Positions 34,319-43,394 are shown, numbered from the stretch's first letter. The stretch: DNA of 64,000 nucleotides from JAXGMV01 sp040768445 (GCA_040768445.1 JAXGMV010000001.1:3008259-3072258), one strand, 5' to 3'. Numbers and translations: made by a program. Notes: a model not told the origin generated them from the sequence alone.

Positions 34319-36499
34319 TTATGCCGGCAGTTCAGGTGTGGGGATGGATATCTCAGCGTCAGTTCTGGCGGATTCAACGGCTGCAAAGCTGGCTGTGGTT
34401 GCAGCGATAAGCTGTCCATAGGGAATTGGCGGTGATCCACCTGAAGTAACCGACTGGACAAAGTTCTGCCAGCTGGCTTGATGTCCTTTGTCCTGCCGTA
34501 AGCGCGATTTTGTCAACTGGCGGCTGCCGTTAGTTGCAAGCTCCAACGTGCGAAAATCATCCAGAACAGCAGTTTTGCCATTCCCAAATACTTCCACGCG
34601 CTCTTTTGGAAATGATTTCTCGCCGTTTGCCAGGTAGGCAATCGTACCGATGGAGCCATCTGTGAAGCTGAATGTCATCTGCAAATTGTCCTGGCGATAT
34701 TTTCCACCTTCAGGCAGGGCTTTGGAAATTACAGTTTTCGGCAGCAGCCCGGTCAAAAAGATCAAGAAATCAATGAAGTGACAACCTTCGCCAACGATGC
34801 GTCCTCCGCCAACTGTCGGGTCGTGCAGCCAATGATTCAGGGGCAGCGCGCCGGCATTAATGCGATAATAGATGTGGAGCGGCTCAGAACGATTTTCAAA
34901 AAAGGCTTTCATCCTGACAGCCATCGATGCGAAACGCCGGTTGAATCCAATGGTGTACAAAGCCTGACCCGGTTTGGCAAGCACAGCCGTGAGTTGATCC
35001 AGTTCATCCTGGTTGATCGCCATAGGCTTTTCGCAGTAGACACTCTTACCGTTGTTCAGGGCTTTGATGCTCTGCCTGACATGGTCATTGTGCCTGGTCA
35101 ATAACGCTACCAGGTTGATTTTTTCATCAGTGAGGACCAGCTCCTCGTCCGATGTAGATGACCTAAAACCAAAGCGGGCAGCCGCATGCTGTGCTTTAAC
35201 CCCTGAGGACGATACAATAGACTGCAAGGTCACACCCCCGGCTTTTTTGACTGCTGGAAGGAATGTGGCTGAGGCATAGTTGCCCGCACCAAGAATACCC
35301 AGTACAGCTTCAGATTGGGCAGTCCTTTGAGGTGTTTTAGAATATTGAGGGTTCGTAACCAGACGCTGATTTCTATCAGCTCTCATGGAATAAGTCAGCA
35401 GCACGCCAAGAAAAGGCTCTCCATTTTTCCCTTTGATTAATTCATACGCATCTGCTGCCTGCTCTATGGGTATGCGGTGACTGATCATGGGTTTGATATC
35501 GACCTTGCCGTCTGCCAAAAGGTCAACGAAGGATTCCATATTACGTTGTTCTGTCCAGCGCACATAAGCAAACGGGTAGTCTATGCCCATTTCTTCATAG
35601 GCGGGATCATAACGCCCGGGTCCATAGGAGCGTGAGACAAGGAAATGAATTTCTTTTTCAAAGAAAGGTTTGCGCTGAAGGTTCAGTCCAACAGCGCCGA
35701 CTGAAATGATGGTGCCTTTATCGCGCACAATCTGTGAGGCTAACTCAATCGGGTCATTGGATGAGCTGGCAGCACAGATCAAAACTGCATCAAAACCACG
35801 CCCCTTTGAAAAGGTTTCTGCAGTGGACGCTGCGTCCGAACGATTGACAGATTCAATGCCGTAGCTGCGGGAGAGTTCGATACGCTTCTGGTTGACGTCA
35901 ATGCCCAATACCCTGCATCCGGCTGCCCTGGCAATTTGAATACTTAATAAGCCCAGCAATCCCAACCCAATCACGGCAATTGTCTCACCAACCTGTGGTT
36001 GTGCCAGCCTGAAACCCTGCATGGCGATAGCCCCAAGGGTTGTAAAAGCGGCCGATTCGAAATCCACACTTTCCGGTATTTTCACAGCAAGGTTTTGAGG
36101 TATCACTGCAAATTCAGCGTGTACCGCATAATAACCGCCTGCACAAGCCACCCTGTCGCCGACCTGAAAGTTTTCTACGCCCTCACCGATATCAATAACA
36201 ACGCCTGCTGACGAATAGCCAAGCGCCATAGGTTGATCCAGCTTGTTCATGGCAGCTTCAAGTGTTGGTAGTATCCCCTCTTTTTCAGCCTTTCCAATCA
36301 CCTGCCTGACAAGGTCAGGGCGTGAACGTGCCTTATTAACCAGGCTCTTTTCAGCAAACTCAACAACGGTTTTCTCGGTACCGGCTGACACCATTGAAGC
36401 TGCAGTTTTAATCAGAATCATTCCCGGACGTACTGCTGGAACTGCAACATCTTGTATGCTGGTGATACCTGTTTTCATGTTCTGGATGACTTGTTTCAT
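34319..36499 (-). CDS. Fusion of zinc-type alcohol dehydrogenase and Gfo/Idh/MocA oxidoreductase
   Basis: A 726-residue two-module enzyme. Residues ~1-375 are a medium-chain dehydrogenase: VAVPAVRPGMILIKTAAS, GYSSAGVVIDIGEGVENFQVGDRVAC, and the NAD motif AVIGLGLLGLLSIQIA. Residues ~395-726 are a Gfo/Idh/MocA protein with LGILGAGNYASATFLPAV, the EKP motif in VYCEKPMAI, and HDPTVGGGRIVGEGCHFIDFL carrying the catalytic lysine/histidine region. Both modules bind NAD(P). Such fusions recur beside heparinase-like and glycosyltransferase genes in exopolysaccharide loci and probably oxidise or epimerise a nucleotide sugar. The downstream gene begins 38 bp later. Confidence 0.92.
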   Translation of the reverse strand: MKQVIQNMKTGITSIQDVAVPAVRPGMILIKTAASMVSAGTEKTVVEFAEKSLVNKARSRPDLVRQVIGKAEKEGILPTLEAAMNKLDQPMALGYSSAGVVIDIGEGVENFQVGDRVACAGGYYAVHAEFAVIPQNLAVKIPESVDFESAAFTTLGAIAMQGFRLAQPQVGETIAVIGLGLLGLLSIQIARAAGCRVLGIDVNQKRIELSRSYGIESVNRSDAASTAETFSKGRGFDAVLICAASSSNDPIELASQIVRDKGTIISVGAVGLNLQRKPFFEKEIHFLVSRSYGPGRYDPAYEEMGIDYPFAYVRWTEQRNMESFVDLLADGKVDIKPMISHRIPIEQAADAYELIKGKNGEPFLGVLLTYSMRADRNQRLVTNPQYSKTPQRTAQSEAVLGILGAGNYASATFLPAVKKAGGVTLQSIVSSSGVKAQHAAARFGFRSSTSDEELVLTDEKINLVALLTRHNDHVRQSIKALNNGKSVYCEKPMAINQDELDQLTAVLAKPGQALYTIGFNRRFASMAVRMKAFFENRSEPLHIYYRINAGALPLNHWLHDPTVGGGRIVGEGCHFIDFLIFLTGLLPKTVISKALPEGGKYRQDNLQMTFSFTDGSIGTIAYLANGEKSFPKERVEVFGNGKTAVLDDFRTLELATNGSRQLTKSRLRQDKGHQASWQNFVQSVTSGGSPPIPYGQLIAATTASFAAVESARTDAEISIPTPELPA

Positions 36500-36685
36500 A
36501 CGATGTATCCCTCTGTGATTTTGTGGGAGACGAATAGGTATTGGTATGATTATATTCTATAAAATTGACTGTGTGAACGCATACGGTTGGCATACAGTGG
36601 TTCGACTATAGGTTAATCAAGCGTTTAGCAAGTAAAATTATAATCAGACTGATGAAAGCATCTGATAGCATCCTGGACAGTGATA

Positions 36686-37516
36686 ATGAGTGATCAACCT
36701 GACGAAAAATTGCTGAGCAGTAAAACCATCAATTCACGCGCATTGTTTATCCACGCAATTCACAACTGGTGGATGATTGTTTTGATAATGCTTCTGGGTG
36801 CTTTGATTGGGCAAGTAGTTCATTGGCTCAATCCAAATGTTTACGAAGCATCAGCACACCTGACTACCAGCATTGATTTTTCAAAGGCAGGCATCCTCTC
36901 AGATATTGAGATGGATGTAGCGATGGTAGCAATCGGCGATGTCATCAAATCAGATACGGTTCTTGATCAGCTTTTCAGTGTAGTTGCGCCATCTTATGCT
37001 GAAATGAATGGCGATCAGATCAGGAACAACACCTCACTTGAACGCTATAACATGGTGTGGACAATCAGGTATCGCGACCAGGACCCACTTAAGGCACAGG
37101 AAATTGTGAATACTTGGGCTGAACTTGCGGTTGCTGCTCTGACGGACGCTCATTCACATGCGTTGAACGCGGAACAATATTATCGACAGTTGGACTCGCT
37201 GACAGTTTGTCTGAGCCAGCAGGCTGGTGGCAGTATCCTGCCCGTTCAATGCCCGTTCGACTCATTTGATATCCTGCAAACAGAGATCTCCCGCCTTGGT
37301 GACCAGGCTACAATCGAAAAAGGTTTGAGTTATGGAGTCAACCCGGCAGCAACGGTTTATCTGACAGGTGAAGCAGAACTACCGAAATACCCTGTAAATT
37401 ATGGGCAGGCGGGCAAAGTGTTCTCAGGTGCGCTGGCTGGCCTTGTCCTTGCCATAGGGTTACTCAGCGTTTTATTGGCCAGGTCAGTCAAAACAAACAA
37501 GGATAATCGTGAGTAA
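36686..37516 (+). CDS. Wzz-like polysaccharide chain-length / tyrosine-kinase-modulator-type membrane protein
   Basis: A ~276-residue protein with two membrane helices, at about residues 28-46 (WWMIVLIMLLGALIGQVVHWL) and near the C terminus (VFSGALAGLVLAIGLLSVLLA). A long periplasmic helical domain lies between them and a proline-containing YPVNYGQ precedes the second helix. This is the Wzz/polysaccharide co-polymerase outline, controlling chain length in Wzy-type polymer synthesis. ATG at 36686 has GGA 8 nt upstream; a GTG two codons earlier is less likely. It overlaps the Wzy/O-antigen-ligase-like gene by 8 bp and diverges from the ADH/Gfo-Idh gene across 186 bp. No tyrosine kinase domain is fused. 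Confidence 0.75.
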   Translation: MSDQPDEKLLSSKTINSRALFIHAIHNWWMIVLIMLLGALIGQVVHWLNPNVYEASAHLTTSIDFSKAGILSDIEMDVAMVAIGDVIKSDTVLDQLFSVVAPSYAEMNGDQIRNNTSLERYNMVWTIRYRDQDPLKAQEIVNTWAELAVAALTDAHSHALNAEQYYRQLDSLTVCLSQQAGGSILPVQCPFDSFDILQTEISRLGDQATIEKGLSYGVNPAATVYLTGEAELPKYPVNYGQAGKVFSGALAGLVLAIGLLSVLLARSVKTNKDNRE

Positions 37517-38957
37517 AGTCAGGCAATCGCTTGGTCTCGTCCTGTGGATGATCCTGGTAGCCCTCCTGCCTGTGACCAGCATGCCGTTTATTGTCAGGCT
37601 GGTGAAATCAAACACTGTTGCTGCGCCGGCAGGATTGGTACTATTGATTTTTCTAATCCTGTGCTATTTACCGACATTAATTCGAGGAATTACTCTTCCT
37701 CGCTCCAGTTATCCACTGCTGATATTTGCTGTGTACGCAGTGGTTATTACGTTGACTTCAAATTTTCGTGACATTCCATCTTTCAAAGGATTTCAACCCC
37801 TCAGGTCGCAGTTTGAGGCCCTGCTTACGCTTGCAATTGGTCTTGCCTTTTTTTTAGTGCCAGCGCATTACCTGCGCAATAAGACCTGGATGCATATCAC
37901 CCTGCGCATTATAAACTGGAGTGGTGTTGTGGTGATCCTGTGGTGTGGCATTCAGGCATTTTTCTGGTACAGCCAGCAGGGTTACCCGCAGTGGCTGCGG
38001 ACAATTCAGGAAATTTTCTCTGTTGGGCCATTGTACCGCCAGCGTGTGACTGGTTTTGCCCTGGAACCGTCATGGTTAGCTCATCAACTCAATATGCTTT
38101 ACCTGCCTGTCTGGTTGGCAGCCAGTGCCGTTGGTTATACCAGTCATCGTTATTTATTAAAGAAAGTCAGTTTTGAAAATCTTTTGCTGATTGGCGGTGC
38201 TGGCACTTTATTCCTGACGCTCTCCAGGGTCGGGTTGATCGCCTTTTTACTGATGCTTGCCTACCTGGCTGTTCGATTTGGGATTAGTTTAAACCAGTTA
38301 CTCAGGCGCAAGATATCATCACACTGGCAGGCTTTTGACAGGTTAAATAATCAGCATTCACATTTAGCTGCTGCTGTTTTGTTCAGCGGCATGGTCATTG
38401 CAGGACTTGCGCTGTTGATCCTTTTATTTATCCTCATCAGCCGATTTGATCCTCGCATGCAGGAGATGTTCAACTTCAATCTTGCTTCCGAGAATCCACT
38501 TTTAGATTATGCCAACTCCCTGACTTTCTCATCACGGCTGGTTTACTGGCAGGCAGGTTGGGCAATATTTAATGACAATCCCTGGTTTGGTGTTGGTCTT
38601 GGCAATGCCGGCTTTTACATGCCGCAGGTGCTTTCAGGCTTTGCTGACCGGTTAGTCGAGGTACAGGCACTGCTGTTTCACAGTCACACACTGCTCAATA
38701 TTAAATCTCTGTGGGTCAGGTTACTGGCTGAGACAGGTATCATTGGGTTTTCAATTTTCACTGCCTGGTTGATCTCGTTATGGTCAACCACCAGATGGCT
38801 GGTACGTTCATCTTCTAAAATCACCAGCATGCTGGGCTTGTTCGGTGTTTTTTTATTGTTGGGCATCCTTGTTGAAGGGTTTTCAATTGATTCTTTTGCC
38901 TTGCCGTATATTTGGTTCTCGTTTGGGTTGCTGACGGCCGGGCTCGGTGAGTCATAA
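37509..38957 (+). CDS. O-antigen ligase / Wzy polymerase-like membrane protein
   Basis: A 482-residue protein with about eleven membrane helices. The Wzy_C/WaaL signature is a large external loop followed by NPWFGVGLGNAGF and FHSHTLLNIKSLWVRLLAETGIIGFSIF, with the histidine (HSH) typical of O-antigen ligases and polymerases. It would join lipid-linked oligosaccharides outside the cytoplasmic membrane. Start is GTG, overlapping the Wzz-like gene by 8 bp, so the two are coupled and probably function together. No terminator is evident before the next promoter at 38999. Confidence 0.85.
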   Translation: MSKVRQSLGLVLWMILVALLPVTSMPFIVRLVKSNTVAAPAGLVLLIFLILCYLPTLIRGITLPRSSYPLLIFAVYAVVITLTSNFRDIPSFKGFQPLRSQFEALLTLAIGLAFFLVPAHYLRNKTWMHITLRIINWSGVVVILWCGIQAFFWYSQQGYPQWLRTIQEIFSVGPLYRQRVTGFALEPSWLAHQLNMLYLPVWLAASAVGYTSHRYLLKKVSFENLLLIGGAGTLFLTLSRVGLIAFLLMLAYLAVRFGISLNQLLRRKISSHWQAFDRLNNQHSHLAAAVLFSGMVIAGLALLILLFILISRFDPRMQEMFNFNLASENPLLDYANSLTFSSRLVYWQAGWAIFNDNPWFGVGLGNAGFYMPQVLSGFADRLVEVQALLFHSHTLLNIKSLWVRLLAETGIIGFSIFTAWLISLWSTTRWLVRSSSKITSMLGLFGVFLLLGILVEGFSIDSFALPYIWFSFGLLTAGLGES

Positions 38958-38998
38958 CCAGGTGGTACTTACTACGGTTCGTTTGCATATAATTTTCT

Positions 38999-39027
38999 TT
39001 GACAAAGAAAATATCCCATGTTAAACT
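38999..39027 (+). promoter_or_regulatory. Sigma-70-type promoter for mtnA operon
   Basis: TTGACA (38999-39004), a 17-nt spacer and TAAACT (39022-39027). Transcription should begin near 39034, leaving a ~55-nt leader with the hairpin described next. Confidence 0.75.
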
Positions 39028-39040
39028 AATGTTTGGAAAT

Positions 39041-39075
39041 CTTGCGCTCTCTCAGAGGGCGCTTTTATGCGCAAG
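39041..39075 (+). promoter_or_regulatory. Leader with mutually exclusive hairpins (possible attenuator) before mtnA
   Basis: GCGCTCTC (39044-39051) pairs with GAGGGCGC (39055-39062) and is followed by TTTT, a compact intrinsic-terminator shape. The outer CTTGCGC (39041-39047) can instead pair with GCGCAAG (39069-39075), which uses the same GCGC bases and also covers part of the AAGGA ribosome-binding sequence (39073-39077). The two folds exclude each other. No room exists for a large aptamer. Whether this is regulation or chance is untested. Confidence 0.5.
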
Positions 39076-39089
39076 GATAAGAAAACCCC

Positions 39090-40142
39090 ATGAGATCAGT
39101 AGAATGGAATGCAGAAACGTGTGAACTGCACTTGATTGATCAACGGCTGCTGCCGGCACAATTTGAGGTGGTAGTGTGCCGAGATCACTATGAGACTGCC
39201 AAGGCAATCACTGATATGGTTGTACGGGGCGCGCCCGCAATTGGCGCGGCCGCCGCTTTTGGTCTTGCGATGACTGCCTGTCGAAGTAAATCAACCTTAA
39301 CGGATGCCTTCATTAAAGAGATTGAAGTGGCAGCCCAGGTGCTCAACCAATCACGTCCAACAGCTGTCAATTTAGCCTGGGCAATAAAACGCATGCTGCG
39401 GTTAGTTGTACCAACAAAAGATCTTCCTTCCTTAAAAGCAGCCCTTATCAATGAAGCTCTGAGTATTGCTGAAGAGGACGTTCTCACCAATAAAAGAATT
39501 TCCACCATTGGCGCAGAACTGCTAAAAGACGGCGATACAGTGATCCATCACTGTAATACTGGTGCATTGGCTACGGTTGATTATGGCACAGCCCTGGGTG
39601 TGATCCGTATGGCGCATGAGCAGGGTAAGCGCATACATGTGCTGGTGGATGAAACCCGTCCACGACTGCAGGGTTCACGGTTGACTGCCTGGGAACTTGA
39701 ACAACTGAACATCCCTTATGAAATCATTTCCGATAATATGTCGGGGTACTTCCTGCGCAAAGGTGAAGCACAGCTTGTTTTATTCGGCGCAGACCGTGTG
39801 GCAGCTAATGGCGATGTGGCAAACAAAATAGGCAGTTATATGCTGGCATTGGCTGCACATGCCAACAATGTACCCGTTTATTCCGTCTTTCCACTTTCCA
39901 CAGTGGACATGCAATTAAGCAATGGTGATGCTATTCCAATCGAGGAACGCGATCCACAGGAAGTATTGGATCTTCAAAGTCACCATCAACCAGCTTCACC
40001 GGCCGGTGCAAAAGCCAGGAACCCCTCTTTTGATGTCACACCTAATCACTTACTGACGGGCCTGATCACTGAGGCGGGTATTATCCGCCAGCCTTTTGAT
40101 CAAAATCTCGAACAGATTTTTAAAACCAGGAACCAGGATTAA
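39090..40142 (+). CDS. mtnA: S-methyl-5-thioribose-1-phosphate isomerase
   Basis: Converts methylthioribose-1-phosphate to methylthioribulose-1-phosphate in the methionine salvage pathway; relatives act on 5-deoxyribose-1-phosphate. The eIF2B-like fold is evident: MVVRGAPAIGAAAAFG, the catalytic cysteine region HHCNTGALATVDYGTALG, VDETRPRLQGSRLTAWEL, and the catalytic aspartate in FGADRVAANGDVANKIGSY. 350 aa is the usual length. It is followed 2 bp later by a PfkB kinase and then ahcY, so the operon recycles SAM by-products. Confidence 0.95.
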   Translation: MRSVEWNAETCELHLIDQRLLPAQFEVVVCRDHYETAKAITDMVVRGAPAIGAAAAFGLAMTACRSKSTLTDAFIKEIEVAAQVLNQSRPTAVNLAWAIKRMLRLVVPTKDLPSLKAALINEALSIAEEDVLTNKRISTIGAELLKDGDTVIHHCNTGALATVDYGTALGVIRMAHEQGKRIHVLVDETRPRLQGSRLTAWELEQLNIPYEIISDNMSGYFLRKGEAQLVLFGADRVAANGDVANKIGSYMLALAAHANNVPVYSVFPLSTVDMQLSNGDAIPIEERDPQEVLDLQSHHQPASPAGAKARNPSFDVTPNHLLTGLITEAGIIRQPFDQNLEQIFKTRNQD

Positions 40143-40144
40143 TA

Positions 40145-41104
40145 ATGAATATTTTACTAACAGGCTCAATTGCCTACGATTACTTGATGTCTTTCCCGGG
40201 TTATTTCAAAGACCATTTTTTGCCTGGGCAACTGGAATCCATCAGCCTGTCTTTTCTTGTGGATTCCATGGTGCGCAGGCGAGGTGGTGTTGCACCGAAT
40301 ATTGCCTATACACTGGCGCTGTTGGGTGAGAAACCGAAAATCATGGCGACGGTAGGTGAGGATTTTGAGGAGTACCGCACCTGGCTTGAGGATAAAGGTG
40401 TGGATACCGGTTTTATTCGCACCATTAATGGAGAATATACAGCATCGTTTTTTGCCAATACAGATCAATCTAACGCACAAATTGCCAGTTTTTACACTGG
40501 TGCAATGGCTTATGCTTCTGAATTATCACTTGCAGAGATTCCTGCAGGCACGATTGACCTGGTGGTGATATCACCGAATGACCCCAAAGCAATGGATAAA
40601 ACAGTCAAAGAATGCCAGACTTTGGGCATTCCTTACCTGTATGACCCGAGCCAGCAGCTTGCACGCATCGGTCAGCAGGAGATCTTGGATGGTGTGTCAA
40701 AGGCTGACAGCCTGTTTGTGAATGATTACGAATTCGGCTTACTGCAGAAACACACCGGTTTGTCCGCCGAGCACCTGCTGTCATCCATCAGAATTGTAGT
40801 GGTGACTGAAGGCGAAAAAGGTGCTTCAATTCACGTTGGCGGCGAAAAATTTCACATTAACAGCATCCAACCGAAGACGATTGCAGACCCAACCGGCGTG
40901 GGTGATGCCTTCCGTGGTGGTTTCCTTAAGGGTTACAGTTTAGGCTTTGACTGGCAAACTTGCGGACAAATGGGAGCGCTGGCAGCAACTTATTGTCTTG
41001 AACAAAAAGGAACTCAGTCACATAGTTACACCCGGCAGGAATTTGTCAACCGTTACCGTGAGAATTTTGATGACCACGGTTTGTTGGATGTACTGATAAA
41101 ATAA
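40145..41104 (+). CDS. PfkB-family carbohydrate kinase, probably adenosine kinase-like
   Basis: A 319-residue ribokinase-fold kinase. The N-terminal motif is FLVDSMVRRRGGVAPNIAYTLALLG and the C-terminal PfkB signature is DPTGVGDAFRGGFLKGYSLG with the catalytic aspartate. The family phosphorylates nucleosides or sugars with ATP. Its position between mtnA and ahcY suggests adenosine kinase, which would remove the adenosine released by S-adenosylhomocysteine hydrolase and pull that reaction forward; a methylthioribose-type substrate is less likely for this fold. It starts 2 bp after mtnA and ends 32 bp before ahcY. Confidence 0.88.
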   Translation: MNILLTGSIAYDYLMSFPGYFKDHFLPGQLESISLSFLVDSMVRRRGGVAPNIAYTLALLGEKPKIMATVGEDFEEYRTWLEDKGVDTGFIRTINGEYTASFFANTDQSNAQIASFYTGAMAYASELSLAEIPAGTIDLVVISPNDPKAMDKTVKECQTLGIPYLYDPSQQLARIGQQEILDGVSKADSLFVNDYEFGLLQKHTGLSAEHLLSSIRIVVVTEGEKGASIHVGGEKFHINSIQPKTIADPTGVGDAFRGGFLKGYSLGFDWQTCGQMGALAATYCLEQKGTQSHSYTRQEFVNRYRENFDDHGLLDVLIK

Positions 41105-41136
41105 GATGTTTAAGATATTTTACCTGGAGGAAATTA

Positions 41137-42396
41137 ATGGAAGAGTATGATATTAAAGATTCAAAACTGGCAGAGGGCGGTCGGCGAAGGATTGACTGGG
41201 CTGAGCGCGAGATGCCGGTACTGCGGTTAATCAAGGAACGCTTTGAAAAAGAAAAACCTCTCAAAGGTATGCGTATTGCTGCCTGTTTGCATGTCACAAC
41301 CGAAACTGCCAACCTGATGCGCACACTGCATGCCGGCGGAGCAGACGTGATTTTGACTGCATCAAACCCTCTTTCAACACAAGATGATGTGGCAGCTTCA
41401 CTGGTTTCACATGATGAAATCCCGGTGCATGCGATCAAAGGTGAGAGCAATGCAGTTTATTACAAACACATTCATGCCGCGTTGGATTTTAAACCACACA
41501 TGACAATGGACGATGGAGCAGATCTTGTTGGCACCATTCACAAAGACCGGCGAGAGCTGATTGATGGGATTGTGGGCGGAACTGAAGAGACCACGACCGG
41601 TGTGATCAGGTTACGAGCAATGGCAGCAGATAATGCTTTGTTATTCCCGGTCATTGCAGTGAACGATGCACTAACCAAGCACTTCTTTGACAATCGCTAT
41701 GGCACGGGACAATCAACTATTGACGGCATCATAAGGGCAACTAACGTACTTCTGGCTGGAAAAACCTTTATTGTCGCTGGCTACGGCTGGTGCGGTCGCG
41801 GTTTAGCCAACCGGGCTCGTGGTATGGGCGCCAATGTTATTGTAACTGAGGTTGATCCCATGCCAGCACTGGAAGCTGTGATGGACGGTTTCAGGGTGAT
41901 GCCCATGATGGAAGCCGCAAGAATTGGTGATATTTTCTGCACTGTCACTGGCGACCTGAATGTGATTGACAAACATCATTTTGAAGCAATGAAAGATGGT
42001 GCAATTGTTGCCAACTCGGGTCATTTCAATGTTGAGCTTAATATCCCCTCACTGGAAGCAATGGCTGTTGAAAAACGACAAACCCGTCCGTTCATCGAAA
42101 CTTTCATTATGAAAGACGGCAGGTCGATACACCTGCTGGGTGAGGGACGCTTGATTAATCTTGCCGCCGCAGAAGGGCACCCCGCCAGTGTAATGGACAT
42201 GTCTTTTGCCAACCAGGCGCTCTCTGCAGAATACATGGTCAAGAATGCCGCCAACCTCTCCAACAAGGTCTACAGTGTACCAACCGACATCGACAATGAA
42301 ATTGCCCGTCTGAAATTACGAGCGATGAATGTTGATATCGATGTCCTAACACCTGAACAGATTAAGTATCTGAACTCATGGGAAGAAGGAACATAG
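41137..42396 (+). CDS. ahcY: Adenosylhomocysteinase
   Basis: Hydrolyses S-adenosylhomocysteine to adenosine and homocysteine, using tightly bound NAD. Conserved stretches are ACLHVTTETANLMRTL, SNPLSTQDDVAA, MDDGADL, GGTEETTTGVIRL, PVIAVNDALTKHFFDNRYGTGQS, the NAD motif VAGYGWCGRGLA and GHFNVEL. At 419 residues it is the shorter form, lacking the insertion found in many proteobacterial and eukaryotic enzymes. CTGGAGGAAA precedes the ATG. It is the last gene of the mtnA operon and is closed by a strong terminator. Confidence 0.97.
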   Translation: MEEYDIKDSKLAEGGRRRIDWAEREMPVLRLIKERFEKEKPLKGMRIAACLHVTTETANLMRTLHAGGADVILTASNPLSTQDDVAASLVSHDEIPVHAIKGESNAVYYKHIHAALDFKPHMTMDDGADLVGTIHKDRRELIDGIVGGTEETTTGVIRLRAMAADNALLFPVIAVNDALTKHFFDNRYGTGQSTIDGIIRATNVLLAGKTFIVAGYGWCGRGLANRARGMGANVIVTEVDPMPALEAVMDGFRVMPMMEAARIGDIFCTVTGDLNVIDKHHFEAMKDGAIVANSGHFNVELNIPSLEAMAVEKRQTRPFIETFIMKDGRSIHLLGEGRLINLAAAEGHPASVMDMSFANQALSAEYMVKNAANLSNKVYSVPTDIDNEIARLKLRAMNVDIDVLTPEQIKYLNSWEEGT

Positions 42397-42416
42397 GTTA
42401 GATATCAATTGAATTT

Positions 42417-42448
42417 CTCAGCGCCGTGGATAACGGCGCTGAGTTTTT
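42417..42448 (+). terminator. Terminator of the mtnA-ahcY operon
   Basis: CTCAGCGCCGT and ACGGCGCTGAG form an 11-bp perfect stem with a 5-nt loop, followed by five T. The T run reaches the stop codon of the convergent C39-like peptidase gene. Confidence 0.92.
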
Positions 42449-43394
42449 AATAAGGCATAATAATCACTGCCATATTGCCCAGCACTGCCCAGGAACTCAA
42501 GAATTGCTCAATTGTCCTGTCATAAACGATAGCACCATCCAGCAGCCTGATGTAATTAGTGCTGTATCCAATCACCAAAACAGTGTGTTCAAACCGTGCA
42601 ACGGTTGTGGTGTTGCCATTTGAGGCGGTGTAGGATACTGGCTCACCGTAGGCAAAGGTGTTGTTGATTACCCATGCCATCACCGGTCTGCCAGATGCGA
42701 CTTCCACCTTTACCTCATCCCAACTGTAGCCCTTTACTGAAGATGCGTTCAAACCATAGGTTGTCAAGAGCGAGGCAATTGGCGGTGCATGCACGCCGTA
42801 AGAATTTGGTGGAAGCTGTCCGGTTTCACCCCAATAATCGCCCACAAAACCAGTCTCTGGGTCATCTGACCTGGGCATCTCATTTATGAAAGTTTCTTTA
42901 TCAATTGCAATCCCAAAGTATGCCGCCAGGTCAACAGCTGTGCGAGCTTCACAATCCAATGTGTAGGTTTGTGGATAACCGTAGATGTTTGTGATCCAGG
43001 CTTCGTCTGGTGGAAATTTTGGCGGATCGGTTGGTAAAGGCGTAAAAGTGGCTGTTGGAATCGGTGTATCTGTTGGCAGGGGTGTGACAGTTGCTGTGGC
43101 AGTTTGTGTAGGTGTGCTGGTGAGTGTAGGTATTACAGTTGGCGTGGCAGTCAAAGTTGGCAGTGGCAGGTAGGGGGTAGGGGTAGGCAGACCGGTGTCA
43201 CTCCCGAGGTAATAGACAACCCGCGTCGCAGTTGGAATGCCCAGGTAGCTTCGGATTTGACCAGGAAGGTTTTTCTCAGGTACAACGTAGCCATTAACAA
43301 AATAAAACCCCGCTGCTATCACAATCAACAGCAGGATTAAATTCAGAATGACCCAGAAAACAGAATATGACAGCCTGGAAACCTGATCATCCAT
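42447..43394 (-). CDS. Membrane-anchored C39-like cysteine peptidase with Thr/Pro-rich linker
   Basis: A ~315-residue surface protein. One N-terminal membrane helix (about residues 9-31) is followed by a short region, a ~60-residue linker of Thr/Pro repeats (TPTPT, TATPT, PTDTPIPT), and a C-terminal peptidase_C39_2 domain. The catalytic cysteine is in TLDCEARTAVDLAAYFG, the histidine in FEHTVLVIGY and the aspartate region in IRLLDG. ATG at 43394 is used; frames extending further upstream run into the previous gene and lack support. It is 20 bp downstream of an NBR1-Ig-like lipoprotein gene, so both are likely exported together. Physiological target unknown; some C39_2 proteins are inactive or act on peptidoglycan-linked peptides. 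Confidence 0.8.
   Translation of the reverse strand: MDDQVSRLSYSVFWVILNLILLLIVIAAGFYFVNGYVVPEKNLPGQIRSYLGIPTATRVVYYLGSDTGLPTPTPYLPLPTLTATPTVIPTLTSTPTQTATATVTPLPTDTPIPTATFTPLPTDPPKFPPDEAWITNIYGYPQTYTLDCEARTAVDLAAYFGIAIDKETFINEMPRSDDPETGFVGDYWGETGQLPPNSYGVHAPPIASLLTTYGLNASSVKGYSWDEVKVEVASGRPVMAWVINNTFAYGEPVSYTASNGNTTTVARFEHTVLVIGYSTNYIRLLDGAIVYDRTIEQFLSSWAVLGNMAVIIMPY

Noticed and set aside
42985..43173. Gly/Val-rich plus-strand frame opposite the C39-like peptidase linker
   Set aside because: It is the antisense of the Thr/Pro repeat region; low complexity explains the open frame and there is no ribosome-binding site.
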